A stretch of DNA of 64,000 nucleotides from Atlanticothrix silvestris CENA357 (GTDB lineage: Bacteria > Cyanobacteriota > Cyanobacteriia > Cyanobacteriales > Nostocaceae), in assembly GCF_016056295.1 (NCBI RefSeq), contig NZ_JAECZB010000092.1:1-64000 (forward strand), read 5' to 3'. Below, piece by piece: positions 25,460 to 34,406 of this stretch; position 1 is the first letter of the stretch; every line of letters begins with the position of its first letter. The notes beneath the pieces were generated by a model. The model did not search any database. It was given only the letters and a program-made list of their open reading frames with translations, and had not been told where the DNA came from. Position numbers and translations under genes: made by a program.

Positions 25460-26626
25460 CTACTTTGTTCCCAGAAGTAGAGTGACAAAAGTTTCTTGAT
25501 GATAATAAGTTGAACCTTGATGTTCTAATGGTGCAAATTCACCATAAGTATAGAATCCACAAACAGGCACTTCTTCAGAGAGTAAATTTTTGACAAGTTG
25601 ATATTCTTCCTTTGCCCTTGTACCTAAAAGCCAGCGGCGACAGCAACAGGAAAATAATAAAACAGCTTCTGGTTCTGTTGCCGGATAATTTTCTAAGGCA
25701 TTTTTCAATGAAACCTCAGCCGCCGCAATAACTTCATCCCGACTGATATCTGTAACTTGAACTGTAGCTTGCTCTGGAATATCTCCTAGAAAATTGATGC
25801 TACCGGTTTCAACATCATAAGTATTAGGCACTCGCATATAGTAGCGATCGCTATCTCCTTCATACACTGCTAAGGGATTTTCCGCAGTCGGTGGGCGATC
25901 GCCCAAATAGCGTGCATAGAATTCCAATGCTGATTTACCATCAATTTCGTAAAGGACGGTTCCCTCAGCCTTGGTGACAATGCTCTTGCGGCCAATTGGT
26001 TGCCAACCACAGGCAATTCCATAAGAAAATTGAATATCTCCCGAAAAAATGAGAACTGGTAGTGAATCTGTCAGAACTTCGTTGCCGAAAAATTGGTAAG
26101 TTTTTTTAAATCTAAATTGATCTCCAGCAGTACCACCCAAAATAGGGGTTTGGGAACCCAAAGCTAGTTTTAACCCTTTAAGAATTAACTCTCCATTAGT
26201 AGTTGAACCATCTGTTATGTAGCTAGCAGGTATAGAGATGCATAGTTTTGCAGCATTAGTGCTTTTCTCGGTTGCTTGCTGCACTGCTTGGTGAGCAGCA
26301 GCCAGAGGATTATCCTTTGCTCCATACCCCACACCAGCACGGATTTCTATAGTGTCAGAGCAAAAAAGCATCAACGTCAAAGAATCTTGTTGAAACCCTA
26401 ATTTTGAAGAAATTTCACCATCTGTAGTGCAACCAATTAAATCAATTCCAGGAAATACCTGGTCAATTTCTTTCAGAATGAGAGCATGATTAAAATCAAT
26501 AGCTGCAAATAAAATACCCGCCTGAGGTATGACACCTGCTAAATCTTGAGAACATTGGTCTAAGACTTCTAAAATTGCATCTTGAGACTCTGAATCTTCA
26601 CTGTGACCAACAACAACCTTAAGCAT
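25460..26626 (-). CDS. FIST-domain sensor protein
   Basis: A 388-residue protein with a FIST N domain (residues about 1-230: LKVVVGHSEDSESQDAILEV, FPGIDLIGCTTDGEISS, IPASYITDGSTTNGEL, GTAGDQFRFKKTYQF) and a FIST C domain (about 230-370: GKSALEFYARYLGD, EAVLLFSCCCRRWLLGTRAK, VCGFYTYGEFAPL). FIST domains are predicted small-ligand sensors in signal transduction. The CCC run before R is notable and could bind metal or sense redox state. Upstream gene of the operon with the histidine kinase. Confidence 0.92.
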   Translation of the reverse strand: MLKVVVGHSEDSESQDAILEVLDQCSQDLAGVIPQAGILFAAIDFNHALILKEIDQVFPGIDLIGCTTDGEISSKLGFQQDSLTLMLFCSDTIEIRAGVGYGAKDNPLAAAHQAVQQATEKSTNAAKLCISIPASYITDGSTTNGELILKGLKLALGSQTPILGGTAGDQFRFKKTYQFFGNEVLTDSLPVLIFSGDIQFSYGIACGWQPIGRKSIVTKAEGTVLYEIDGKSALEFYARYLGDRPPTAENPLAVYEGDSDRYYMRVPNTYDVETGSINFLGDIPEQATVQVTDISRDEVIAAAEVSLKNALENYPATEPEAVLLFSCCCRRWLLGTRAKEEYQLVKNLLSEEVPVCGFYTYGEFAPLEHQGSTYYHQETFVTLLLGTK

Positions 26627-26753
26627 TTTGATCTCCTATTCTCAGTTAAGTTTGCCCACTTAACACTTGCGAATCACACAAAGCTTAAGTCTCAAGTCTT
26701 TAAATACTAATAGAGAGTTAGAGCCAATATCCTGCTTTTCCGGCTCAGTAAAC

Positions 26754-27290
26754 TTAATCTGCAATCAACTCTACTGCATCTCGCCCATCCCAATCTTGTA
26801 AGTAAACTTTTACAACCTCTTCTTTAGCCGTAGGTAGCTGCTTGCCAATAAAATCTGGGTGAATTGGTAACTCTCGATGACCCCTATCTACTAACACAGC
26901 TAAACGAATCACTTCTGGTCTACCATACTCAGTGACCGCATTCAAAGCAGCCCGAATTGTCCTACCTTTGAAAATCACATCATCCACCAATACAACTGTT
27001 TTCCCTGTGAGATCAAAAGGAATGTCTGATTTTGCTGGAGTCCGCAACCCAATTTGGTCGAGATCATCTCGATAAAATGTAATATCTAGCGCGCCTACTG
27101 CTACAGATACGCCTTCCAGTACCTCTATTTGACGGGACAATAATTCGGCTAATAGCGCCCCCCTCGTATAAATACCGAGAAGCACTAGTTGGGATAAATC
27201 ACGCGTTCTTTCCACAATCTGGGAAGCAAGACGAGTTACAGTGCGACGGAGGTCTTCTGATGAGAGAATTTCAACTATTTTGGCAGACAT
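26754..27290 (-). CDS. pyrR: PyrR bifunctional regulator / uracil phosphoribosyltransferase
   Basis: A 178-residue protein of the PRT fold with [20 protein letters not shown] as the PRPP-binding loop, [17 protein letters not shown] and the ending [10 protein letters not shown]. In Bacillus it binds pyr mRNA in response to UMP and also makes UMP from uracil. In cyanobacteria its RNA targets are not established. No pyr gene adjoins. Confidence 0.93.
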   Translation of the reverse strand: MSAKIVEILSSEDLRRTVTRLASQIVERTRDLSQLVLLGIYTRGALLAELLSRQIEVLEGVSVAVGALDITFYRDDLDQIGLRTPAKSDIPFDLTGKTVVLVDDVIFKGRTIRAALNAVTEYGRPEVIRLAVLVDRGHRELPIHPDFIGKQLPTAKEEVVKVYLQDWDGRDAVELIAD

Positions 27291-27368
27291 AGTTATAGAC
27301 CGATACCCCTGAGTGATGAGTTAGGAGTTATGAATAAAAACTCTTAACGTCTAACTTTATATTTATCA

Positions 27369-28334
27369 TTACTTGTTTAGAAGTAATAGTATTGCGATCG
27401 CTACCCCTAACCACAGCCAAAAACAATATCGAGTCAATTGCAAAGCAGTTTGAATGTGAGTTGATTGGATGGAATAAATAGCATCTCCTAGGAGTGGTTT
27501 TTGTTTAGCTACCCCACGATACCAATTTGTACCCCCCATCTGCACGCCTAAAATAGCAGCATAAGCACATTCACTCCAGCCAGAGTTGGGACTAGGGTCA
27601 GCGACTGCATCTCGTCTGCAAATTCCCCAAACATACGAAGGTTTACCAGATAAAAGCCCCAGAGTGATGACTGCGAAGCGACAAGGTAGCCAAGTCAAGC
27701 AATCTTCTAACTTGGCACTGAACCAACCTAAATAAGTGTAAGGCGTTTCCCGATAACCCACCATTGAATCAAGAGTACTACTGGCTTTGTATGCCAGCGC
27801 CAAAGAAGCAGCTCCTACCCCTGGTACACCAGCACCAACAATTGCATAAAAAAGTGGAGCCATGATCCCATCAGTAGCATTTTCTGTAACTGTTTCTAAA
27901 ACAGCCCGCAAAATTTCTGGTTCTGAGAGATCTTGGGTATCTCTACCCACGTAATTGCTTAAAACATTACGGCTCTCTTGCAAATTTCCTGTAGTTAAAG
28001 GTTGTAAAACAGCTTCTGCTGCTGTTCGCAAACTTCTAAAAGCAAAACAACTAGCGAGGAGAATGCTTTCTAAAGCAATTCCTAACAGCGGATGCAACCA
28101 TCTGGCAACTTGAATTATTAACCAGCCTACATAGCCGCTACCAATAATTAAGATTATACCTAGTAAAATTCCAGCTATGCGTTGTGCTAAATGATTTTGA
28201 CACAATTGCAGAGAAAACTTTGTCAGGCGAGAAATTACCCATCCCATAACTTGTACTGGATGAGGCCAACCCCAAGGATCACCAATTAAATAATCTAAAA
28301 TGGCAGCGACAATCAAAATATAGATATTAGTCAT
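27369..28334 (-). CDS. cobD: Adenosylcobinamide-phosphate synthase
   Basis: A 321-residue polytopic membrane enzyme (CobD/CbiB) that attaches aminopropanol phosphate to adenosylcobyric acid in cobalamin synthesis. DYLIGDPWGWPHPVQVMGW, NYVGRDTQDLSEPEILRAVL, ENATDGIMAPLFYAIVGAG, YKASSTLDSMVGY and GGTNWYRG are the typical family segments. About five hydrophobic helices are seen. It is separated from pyrR by 78 bases. The upstream region is a tandem repeat array with no riboswitch-like feature that I could see. Confidence 0.93.
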   Translation of the reverse strand: MTNIYILIVAAILDYLIGDPWGWPHPVQVMGWVISRLTKFSLQLCQNHLAQRIAGILLGIILIIGSGYVGWLIIQVARWLHPLLGIALESILLASCFAFRSLRTAAEAVLQPLTTGNLQESRNVLSNYVGRDTQDLSEPEILRAVLETVTENATDGIMAPLFYAIVGAGVPGVGAASLALAYKASSTLDSMVGYRETPYTYLGWFSAKLEDCLTWLPCRFAVITLGLLSGKPSYVWGICRRDAVADPSPNSGWSECAYAAILGVQMGGTNWYRGVAKQKPLLGDAIYSIQSTHIQTALQLTRYCFWLWLGVAIAILLLLNK

Positions 28335-28447
28335 TAGTCAATAGTCAGTAGTCAGTGGTTAATAGTCAGTAGTCAGTGGTTAATAGTCAGTGGAAAAATC
28401 AACAACTAACAACTGACAACTAACAACTGACAACTAACCACTGACCA
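28335..28447. repeat. Tandem repeat array (AGTCAGTAGTCAGTGG / AACTGACAACTAAC)
   Basis: Alternating runs of GTCAGTAGTCAGTGGTTAAT followed by inverted-sense ACAACTGACAACTAACAACT units fill the gap between cobD and rrf2 genes. The two halves are partly complementary and could fold. This is the same repeat family as at 8501, 29683 and 40735. Confidence 0.8.
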
Positions 28448-28450
28448 CTT

Positions 28451-28894
28451 TTAAATAACAAAACTAGCTTCTTCCCCAAGTGAAGCTTGCCAGCTACGAG
28501 CATCGTAATAGAGATCTGCCAGAGTAATACTGTACAAAGCTTCTTTGAGTTTTTGATTGAGTCTTTGCCAAAGAGTGAATGTTACCCAATCTTCAGTTTG
28601 TGCTGGTGTGGGAGTGTGATGAGGTAAATTAGTGATGGTTTCGCCTACTGCTTCTAAAATTTGGCCTATAGAAATTTGTACAGGCTCTCGTGCTAGTTGA
28701 TATCCGCCAACGCTGCCGCGAATTGATTTTACTAGCCCAGCACGACGCATTTCTATTAGCAATTTTTCTAGGTAAGGTGCTGGAATATTTTGGCGAAGTG
28801 CGATCGCTCTTACAGATACAGGGCCATAATTTGGCTGTAAGCTCAAATCTAACAACGCTTTTACACTATAGTGTCCTCTGGTAGTTAGTTTCAT
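28451..28894 (-). CDS. Rrf2-family transcriptional regulator without Fe-S cysteines
   Basis: The 147-residue Rrf2 protein begins with MKLTTRGHYSVKALLDLSLQ and the winged helix (VSVRAIALRQNIPAPYLEKL, SIRGSVGGYQLAREP). No cysteine occurs anywhere in the protein, so it cannot bind the cluster of IscR or NsrR, and resembles the CymR-like branch. It is divergent from cyAbrB with 369 bases between, which hold two direct 13-base repeats 65-96 bases upstream of its start. Its target may be its own promoter. Confidence 0.9.
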   Translation of the reverse strand: MKLTTRGHYSVKALLDLSLQPNYGPVSVRAIALRQNIPAPYLEKLLIEMRRAGLVKSIRGSVGGYQLAREPVQISIGQILEAVGETITNLPHHTPTPAQTEDWVTFTLWQRLNQKLKEALYSITLADLYYDARSWQASLGEEASFVI

Positions 28895-29263
28895 TTACTC
28901 AATAATCAATAGTCAGTAGTCAAAAATTTTTAGACTCTTGACTATTTACTAAGAATCAGGTTTGCTTATCATTTTATGGTTTGCTTATCAAGCTGACCAA
29001 ATAAATAACCTTTTTAGCCTTACTACTTTAAAAAACTTAAACAAATATAGTTTAGCAGCAATTCACAAACTATATATAGTTATCAGCATTCTCTAAAATA
29101 TATTAATTGGCAATATTGGAAATTGTGCAGAATTTTCGTCTACGAGTGTAATATACTTGGCTAGACGGAGATAAAAACTAAAGGATTCTGTTCCTAATAG
29201 CTCAACGTCAGCTAAAATAAAATCCATTCAACTACTTCAACCATTCATTTTCGACCTAAGTTG
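28895..29263. promoter_or_regulatory. Divergent control region of rrf2 and cyAbrB
   Basis: GGTTTGCTTATCA occurs twice as a direct repeat, at 28959-28971 and 28978-28990, 19 bases apart start to start. Such spacing near two helical turns suits two regulator dimers on one DNA face. A TGACTA repeat hairpin lies near 28910-28945. The rest is AT-rich. Confidence 0.5.
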
Positions 29264-29677
29264 ATGCCTAAACAGAAAAAAATTGAACCCCTAGTCGGGG
29301 AAGAACTGCTCAAAAAAGTCAAAGAGCTAGAGAACGAGAGCAAAGAAGACAAAGCTAAGAAGTGCGGCTACTATACCGTTACCAAGAATGGTATAGAGCG
29401 TGTCAATATGATGAAGTTCTTAAATGCTTTAATTGATGCCGAAGGCATTCAATTAGACAGCGCACCCAATGCCAATGGGCGTGGTGGACGCAGTGCTAGC
29501 TATAGAATTAGTGTGCAATCAAACGGTAATTTACTGATAGGTTCAGCTTATACAAAACAGATGAATCTCAAGCCAGGAGATGAGTTTCTTATCACTTTGG
29601 GTAAAAAGCACATTCGTCTGAGACAGGTAGACGCAGACGATAGAGAAGGTATTGAAGCCGAAGAAGCTACAGCTTAA
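29264..29677 (+). CDS. cyAbrB-family transcriptional regulator
   Basis: A 137-residue cyanobacterial AbrB-like protein. The N-terminal half has KKCGYYTVTKNGIERVNMMK, the conserved cyAbrB block, and the C-terminal AbrB DNA-binding part follows (RGGRSASYRISVQSNGNLLI, MNLKPGDEFLITLGKKHIRL). These regulators control nitrogen and carbon genes and bind DNA with low specificity; whether this is cyAbrB1 or cyAbrB2 I cannot tell with confidence. ATG 29264 is preferred over TTG 29261. It ends in a (GTTGTCA)n tandem repeat tract. Confidence 0.9.
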   Translation: MPKQKKIEPLVGEELLKKVKELENESKEDKAKKCGYYTVTKNGIERVNMMKFLNALIDAEGIQLDSAPNANGRGGRSASYRISVQSNGNLLIGSAYTKQMNLKPGDEFLITLGKKHIRLRQVDADDREGIEAEEATA

Positions 29678-29682
29678 TTAAG

Positions 29683-29713
29683 TTGTCAGTTGTCAGTTGT
29701 CAGTTGTCAGTTG
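29683..29713. repeat. Tandem GTTGTCA repeat
   Basis: Four-plus copies of GTTGTCA in a row, belonging to the same repeat family as the sodB-flanking arms. Confidence 0.85.
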
Positions 29714-29797
29714 TTTATATCTTCCACTGCTCATTTAAAATCTAGTCTTGAGTCAGTTGTTGATTTTTTCCACTGACTATTAACCACTGACCATTGA

Positions 29798-31702
29798 CTA
29801 CTGACTATTAACTATATCTGTTGTAGAACGTACTGGTAAATAGTGGTTGAGTGCCTTGCGCGTTACTGCCAAGTTGCATGTCAATGTAATTTGCTCGCGT
29901 TCTAATAAACCTAAAATGCGTTCGTGGTCTTCTCGTGCTACCACTGGTAATTGATGCAAACCTCGTAAAGCCATGCGGTCTAAAGCTTCAGATAAAGGTT
30001 CATCGCGCCAAGCGTAGAGAATTTCAGTTGTGCAAATATCAATGAGAGTTTGACTGGATAAATTACTTGGAATTTCAGTGTTAGAAATGGGGTGATTTTG
30101 CCATAGAGAAAGGGTACGGTTGATATCTTCTAGAGAAAGGATACCAACTAACTGTTCTGCTTCATTAATTACTAAAGCACTACGGCAGCGATCGCGGATC
30201 ATTTCCATAGCCGCCTCTAGCACATTCAAGGTTGCAGATAGTTTTTTGGGGCAAGAAAGCATGGCATCTTCTACCAAAATTTGTTGAACAATTTCTGCTT
30301 GTTCATCTTTCAAAGCTGAAAGACCAATCTGTTGTAGATTAGAATTAGCGTTAAAATTTGGCTGAATCCTCTCCATTAGCCAAACACTTAATCCCACTGC
30401 TGCCATCAAAGGTAAAACAATGCGGTAGTCGCGAGTTAATTCAAACAGCATCAAAATAGCTGTTAACGGCGCTCTAAAACTAGCAGCTAAAACTGCTGCC
30501 ATACCCACCATTGCATAAGCTGGAGGTGCTGCCATTTGTCCACTCATTGCTGGGACTAAAAGGACTAAAATTTTGGCATAAGCTGAGCCAAAAGAAGCAC
30601 CTAAAAACATTGCTGGTGCAAATAAACCACCAACGAAACCACTACCAGCACTAATTGCTGTAATTAATAACTTCACTATTAGCAGTTCAATTAATAAAAG
30701 CAGCGAAAACTCCACATCCTGAAGCATCGCTTCCACAGTTTCATAACCAATACCTAAAATCTGTGGAAATTGCAAAGCGGCTGTGCCAATAATAATGCCG
30801 CCAATAATGGGGTGAATGAACTTAGGAATCCGACCCAAAAAATTAAAACCCGGCACATGTCCAGCAAAGCAGGCTTTCGCTAAACGAATTAATTGCGTAT
30901 ATGTCAGAGAAACTAGACACGCGCCTAAACCTAAGCCCAGATAAAGCGGTAATTCCAACGGGCTAAGAACTTGGTAGACAGGTAAGGCAAAAGCAGGTTG
31001 TGCGCCTAAACCGATTTGAGCGATTAATGCGGCCACCACTGCGGCTAACAATACTACACTCACAGCAGAAGTGGCAAAGGATGTAGCTCCCATCACAACT
31101 TCTAGAGCAAAAAATACCCCAGCGATGGGAGCATTAAATCCAGCAGCCAATCCAGCCGCAGCACCAGCACCTAAAAGTAACCGCTGTCGCTCTTGAGATA
31201 CTTGTAGTACTAAAGACAGCAACATCCCAAAATTGGCACCAATTTCGACGCTTGGCCCCTCTGGGCCCAAAGAAGCACCACTCCCCAACGAAACAGATGC
31301 AGCCAGCATCTTGGTAACTGGTCGTAATTGTCGCTTTACCTCTGTACCTTGGGAAGCAGCAATGAGAGATGAAAGTCCTGGGCCAAAATCTTGAGTGCGC
31401 CAGCGCATAAATCCAACGATTAATCCACCCAAAAGAGGGACACAGGCTAAAGTCCAAGCACCCCAAACGCCGATCGCACCCATTAAATTTTCCAGCATTA
31501 GGTGGTGAATCAGCTCGATCAAATAATGAAACGTCACCACACCCATACCAGTGCCACCGCCAATTAACATGGCTAGAAACAACACAACGGTTTCTGGAGA
31601 TAGTTGAAAACGGTTAATCAGGTGTGTTAAGCGAGGAGAAGGTGCAGGAAAGACAGGTTGTTCAGTTACCTTCCTGAGATCGGTGGGAGGCAAGAGAGTC
31701 AT
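29798..31702 (-). CDS. ClC-family chloride channel/antiporter with two CBS domains
   Basis: A 634-residue protein. The ClC membrane core (residues about 38-455) has the selectivity motifs GSGASLGPEGPSVEIGANFG, GFNAPIAGVFFALE and SGFVGGLFAPAMFLGASFGS. E in GPEGP is the gating glutamate. A C-terminal pair of CBS domains (about 475-625) has LVINEAEQLVGILSLEDIN and ALRGLHQLPVVAREDHERIL and may bind adenine nucleotides. It may be a channel or an H+/Cl- exchanger. Single gene in the inner membrane. Confidence 0.94.
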   Translation of the reverse strand: MTLLPPTDLRKVTEQPVFPAPSPRLTHLINRFQLSPETVVLFLAMLIGGGTGMGVVTFHYLIELIHHLMLENLMGAIGVWGAWTLACVPLLGGLIVGFMRWRTQDFGPGLSSLIAASQGTEVKRQLRPVTKMLAASVSLGSGASLGPEGPSVEIGANFGMLLSLVLQVSQERQRLLLGAGAAAGLAAGFNAPIAGVFFALEVVMGATSFATSAVSVVLLAAVVAALIAQIGLGAQPAFALPVYQVLSPLELPLYLGLGLGACLVSLTYTQLIRLAKACFAGHVPGFNFLGRIPKFIHPIIGGIIIGTAALQFPQILGIGYETVEAMLQDVEFSLLLLIELLIVKLLITAISAGSGFVGGLFAPAMFLGASFGSAYAKILVLLVPAMSGQMAAPPAYAMVGMAAVLAASFRAPLTAILMLFELTRDYRIVLPLMAAVGLSVWLMERIQPNFNANSNLQQIGLSALKDEQAEIVQQILVEDAMLSCPKKLSATLNVLEAAMEMIRDRCRSALVINEAEQLVGILSLEDINRTLSLWQNHPISNTEIPSNLSSQTLIDICTTEILYAWRDEPLSEALDRMALRGLHQLPVVAREDHERILGLLEREQITLTCNLAVTRKALNHYLPVRSTTDIVNSQ

Positions 31703-31942
31703 TGAGAGGCGGGGTAAATGTAAGAAAAAATTTAAATTTTTGTCTGTTACTTCTCATTGTGAGACATTCTTGATCAACCAGACAAGTTTAAAAAACGATC
31801 GCTACATAAGTAAGTTATGATGCGCGGTATATTTAACAGTAGCAATTTACTCTCTTATAAACTCGGACTGCTTGATTAGGAAGATTATTTTCAACCAAGG
31901 CAGTAGTCCAGTTGGTTTAAATGTAATAAACTACATACTCAG

Positions 31943-32347
31943 TTGCAAATAATTATCACAATTAAGGATAAGCAATTGAAACAACAGCAAATCATCCTTG
32001 GAAGTATCACTGCGGCAACATCTGCAATAGCTCTTGGATATTTGGGCGCTCAATACTTTGCTAAACCCACGATGTATGCAATTGCTGGGACAATGCTAGG
32101 ACTTGGTGTAGTTGGACAAGTTACACAACTCAAGCCAAAACTTCAATCTCCAGGGTCAGCGCGATCGCATTCACCCTCTTTTTCTGCGATTCCTGTTACT
32201 CAAGCCCAACAGCCAATGCAACCAATTGCTCAGACAATTGAACAAAATATCGGACAGTTTACTGAACCTCATTCTAATGAAAAATCGATTGCAGAAACTG
32301 ATCCGATAATTGAACGCTTTGTCAAAATAGGCTTGGAGGAATTCTAA
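31943..32347 (+). CDS. Small membrane-associated hypothetical protein (about 123-134 aa)
   Basis: The frame opens at TTG 31943. A start at TTG 31976 (LKQQQIILGSITAATSAIAL) is equally attractive because AAGGA precedes it by 7 bases. It has a hydrophobic stretch at about residues 17-55 (ILGSITAATSAIALGYLGAQ and GTMLGLGVVG) consistent with one or two membrane helices, then a low-complexity Gln/Pro/Ser linker, and ends ERFVKIGLEEF. I do not recognise it. A non-ATG start is unavoidable here, which lowers confidence. Confidence 0.5.
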   Translation: MQIIITIKDKQLKQQQIILGSITAATSAIALGYLGAQYFAKPTMYAIAGTMLGLGVVGQVTQLKPKLQSPGSARSHSPSFSAIPVTQAQQPMQPIAQTIEQNIGQFTEPHSNEKSIAETDPIIERFVKIGLEEF

Positions 32348-32355
32348 ACTCTCAA

Positions 32356-32517
32356 TTAAACTGCGATTTTAGCCACATCAACTGGCAGAGAACGGATTAA
32401 TTCCCGAATCACATCAGTTGCAGGTCTTCCTGTCTTTGAGCAGTAGTCTTCAAGTTTTTCCATCTCGCTTGATGTCAGATTTATTGTTATTCGTTTAACA
32501 GCCCATTTTTTATTCAT
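32356..32517 (-). CDS. Small ribbon-helix-helix-like protein (53 aa)
   Basis: MNKKWAVKRITINLTSSEME then KLEDYCSKTGRPATDVIREL and a short tail. A basic beta-strand (VKRITINL) followed by helix, GRPATDVIREL turn and second helix is the layout of MetJ/Arc/CopG-type DNA-binding proteins, often plasmid or toxin-antitoxin regulators. Its start ATGA overlaps the stop of an upstream open frame (32514-32663) with no start codon, maybe a decayed partner. The stop is 9 bases after the hypothetical gene on the other strand. Confidence 0.6.
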   Translation of the reverse strand: MNKKWAVKRITINLTSSEMEKLEDYCSKTGRPATDVIRELIRSLPVDVAKIAV

Positions 32518-33498
32518 AATTCCAACTCGCGGCAATAACGCTTTTCATATATAGACTGTAAATTAGCTGTTTCGTGCCTGATACATAGTAATCCGAATTT
32601 GATTTTTGAATCATTCGTAGAGATAGGGAACAGGAAATAAGTAATACAGATGTACTGATGTTTTCAAAAATCAAATATGAGTCCTACATACTCTAATTTG
32701 TCAGCTAACCATCATTCATCCTCCCAGGATATTTGATTTTAGTAAGGGTTTTAGCCCTAGGTCTATCAACTTAAATGTTTATAGCAGTTTTAGTAGGTTT
32801 AAACCACGCTCTAGTCTTTCTCTCTGCGCCTCTGCGTGAGATAAAAAAGATGTGGTTCATTTTACCTAAAAATAGGTGTAAGTAAACAGCGATCGCATTA
32901 CCAATACCTTTGGCTCGTAATAATGTATGCCTTGCAGAATATAGGAGGCAAAAAGGCGATCGTTGATCATCTCATTAAATAAAGTAGATACCGTGTATCT
33001 AAACACATCCCCTGTCTTTCCAAAATATTTAGTAAGCAGATGAGTCTTTAATACTAGCGAGCGAGGGCGATCGCACAATCAACTGCGAAGTTTTACACAA
33101 TGGGTAAAATTTGGCTCAATATTGTTCGGTTAAGACACAAGCGGCAAAAAACCACCGTCTCTATAAAAGACTGATTCTTGTAAAGACGAGATTTATCGCC
33201 GTCTTTGTGGTCTATCAAAAAATCTTAACCCAACCGTATTGCAAATGAAGCGTTAAATATCTCCCCAATACACGTTACTTTCCTAAAAAATGGAATCTGT
33301 ATTGGATTGAATATATGAATATATTAAAATTCATATTATAGAAAAATAAATATATTATTTAAATAGCTCTGTAGAGAGATAAAGCTTGAAACAAAATACC
33401 TAATATTTCAGTATTTTAAAGGAATATTTTGAGGCGACTTTTGACTATCATTAAAACAATGAGATTCTTTTTAACTGTTTCCCCAAATACTGAGAAAA
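32518..33498. other. Long gene-poor region
   Basis: About 980 bases with no convincing gene. It holds a 13-bp inverted repeat (ATTTGATTTTTGA near 32597 and TCAAAAATCAAAT near 32664), common repeat text (TCTCTGCGCCTCTGCGTGAG near 32820), several HIP1 sites, and AT-rich sequence before the amidase. The frame at 32866-33078 (minus, 70 codons) has no Shine-Dalgarno or family likeness. Confidence 0.45.
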
Positions 33499-34374
33499 AT
33501 GCGGTTTAGAGACTGGGCGACTAGGGTGCTACTAATTTCTCTAATGTTTACTGCTTTGAGCGTAGCACTTTTAGCTGGGAAAATATCCCAATCACAAAGT
33601 AATACAATAACGCCATCAAATCAAGAGATTACTACAGCCTGGAGTGAATATCCCCAGGTAAAATTACAATCAGCAGAAAACCAAGCAGAAAAATCTCCAG
33701 ATTTGCCCAAATCTCCAATCAAGACAAATAAAGCTGCTGGAAGGTACAAAACTACCCAAGCTTTTGCACAATATCAACCACGATATGAAATTGCCTCGGT
33801 AGACCCAAGTAATTACGGCCAGAGGTACGCTAAAGACATTAATGGTGTGCTTCTGAACAATCAACCGATTATTGTTCTTCATGAAACTGGTTATTCTGCA
33901 TCCAGCGCTGTTAACTTTTTTCAAATGCCTCATGAAGATGAAAATGTGCAAGCCAGTTACCACGCCTTAATCAAACTAGATGGGACAATTATTTATTTAG
34001 TCCCTCCAGACAAGCGAGCTTTTGGCGCTGCTAACTCAGTATTTGATGGTATTGACGGGGCGGAAACTGTGCAAACTAATCCCAATTTTCCATCTTCTGT
34101 AAACAATTTTGCTTATCATGTTTCTTTAGAAACGCCACCAGACGGTCGTGGCAATAACTATCAAAAAGCTCATAGCGGTTATACAGAAGCTCAATATAAT
34201 TCTTTAGCTTGGTTAATTGCTCAAAGTCAAGTGCCGAGCGATCGCATCACCACTCACCAAGCAGTAGATCGTTCCGGCCAAAAAGTTGACCCTGTAAGTT
34301 TTGATTTTGATAAATTCTTGACTTTATTGGATACTTTTCGTCAGCTAAGTCCAATATATAGAGCCAATAAATAG
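33499..34374 (+). CDS. N-acetylmuramoyl-L-alanine amidase (Amidase_2)
   Basis: A 291-residue exported zinc amidase that cuts the bond between muramic acid and the stem peptide. Residues 1-30 form a signal or anchor segment (RVLLISLMFTALSVALLAGK). The catalytic domain (about 95-285) has H128 in IIVLHETGYSA, ASYHALIKLDGTIIYLVPPD, H253 in ITTHQAVDRSG and D264 in KVDPVSFDF; H128, H253 and D264 are the likely zinc ligands. It probably acts in the periplasm on cell-wall turnover or septal wall. A hairpin starts within its stop codon. Confidence 0.9.
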   Translation: MRFRDWATRVLLISLMFTALSVALLAGKISQSQSNTITPSNQEITTAWSEYPQVKLQSAENQAEKSPDLPKSPIKTNKAAGRYKTTQAFAQYQPRYEIASVDPSNYGQRYAKDINGVLLNNQPIIVLHETGYSASSAVNFFQMPHEDENVQASYHALIKLDGTIIYLVPPDKRAFGAANSVFDGIDGAETVQTNPNFPSSVNNFAYHVSLETPPDGRGNNYQKAHSGYTEAQYNSLAWLIAQSQVPSDRITTHQAVDRSGQKVDPVSFDFDKFLTLLDTFRQLSPIYRANK

Positions 34375-34406
34375 TAGAGACGCACCAGGACGCGTCTCTA
34401 CTATTT
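34369..34406. terminator. Bidirectional terminator between amidase and Uma2 gene
   Basis: AAATAGTAGAGACGC and GCGTCTCTACTATTT form a perfect 15-bp stem around an eight-base loop, followed by ATTTTT. It overlaps the stop codons of the two convergent genes. Confidence 0.8.

Noticed and set aside
28335-28447. Possible CRISPR array
   Set aside because: Units are short, contiguous and without unique spacers; this is an STRR-type tandem repeat.
27369-28450. Cobalamin riboswitch upstream of cobD
   Set aside because: The upstream gap is filled by tandem repeats and shows no recognisable B12-box.
32866-33078. 70-codon minus-strand frame
   Set aside because: No Shine-Dalgarno, no recognisable motif, and it is built across HIP1 sites and repeat text.
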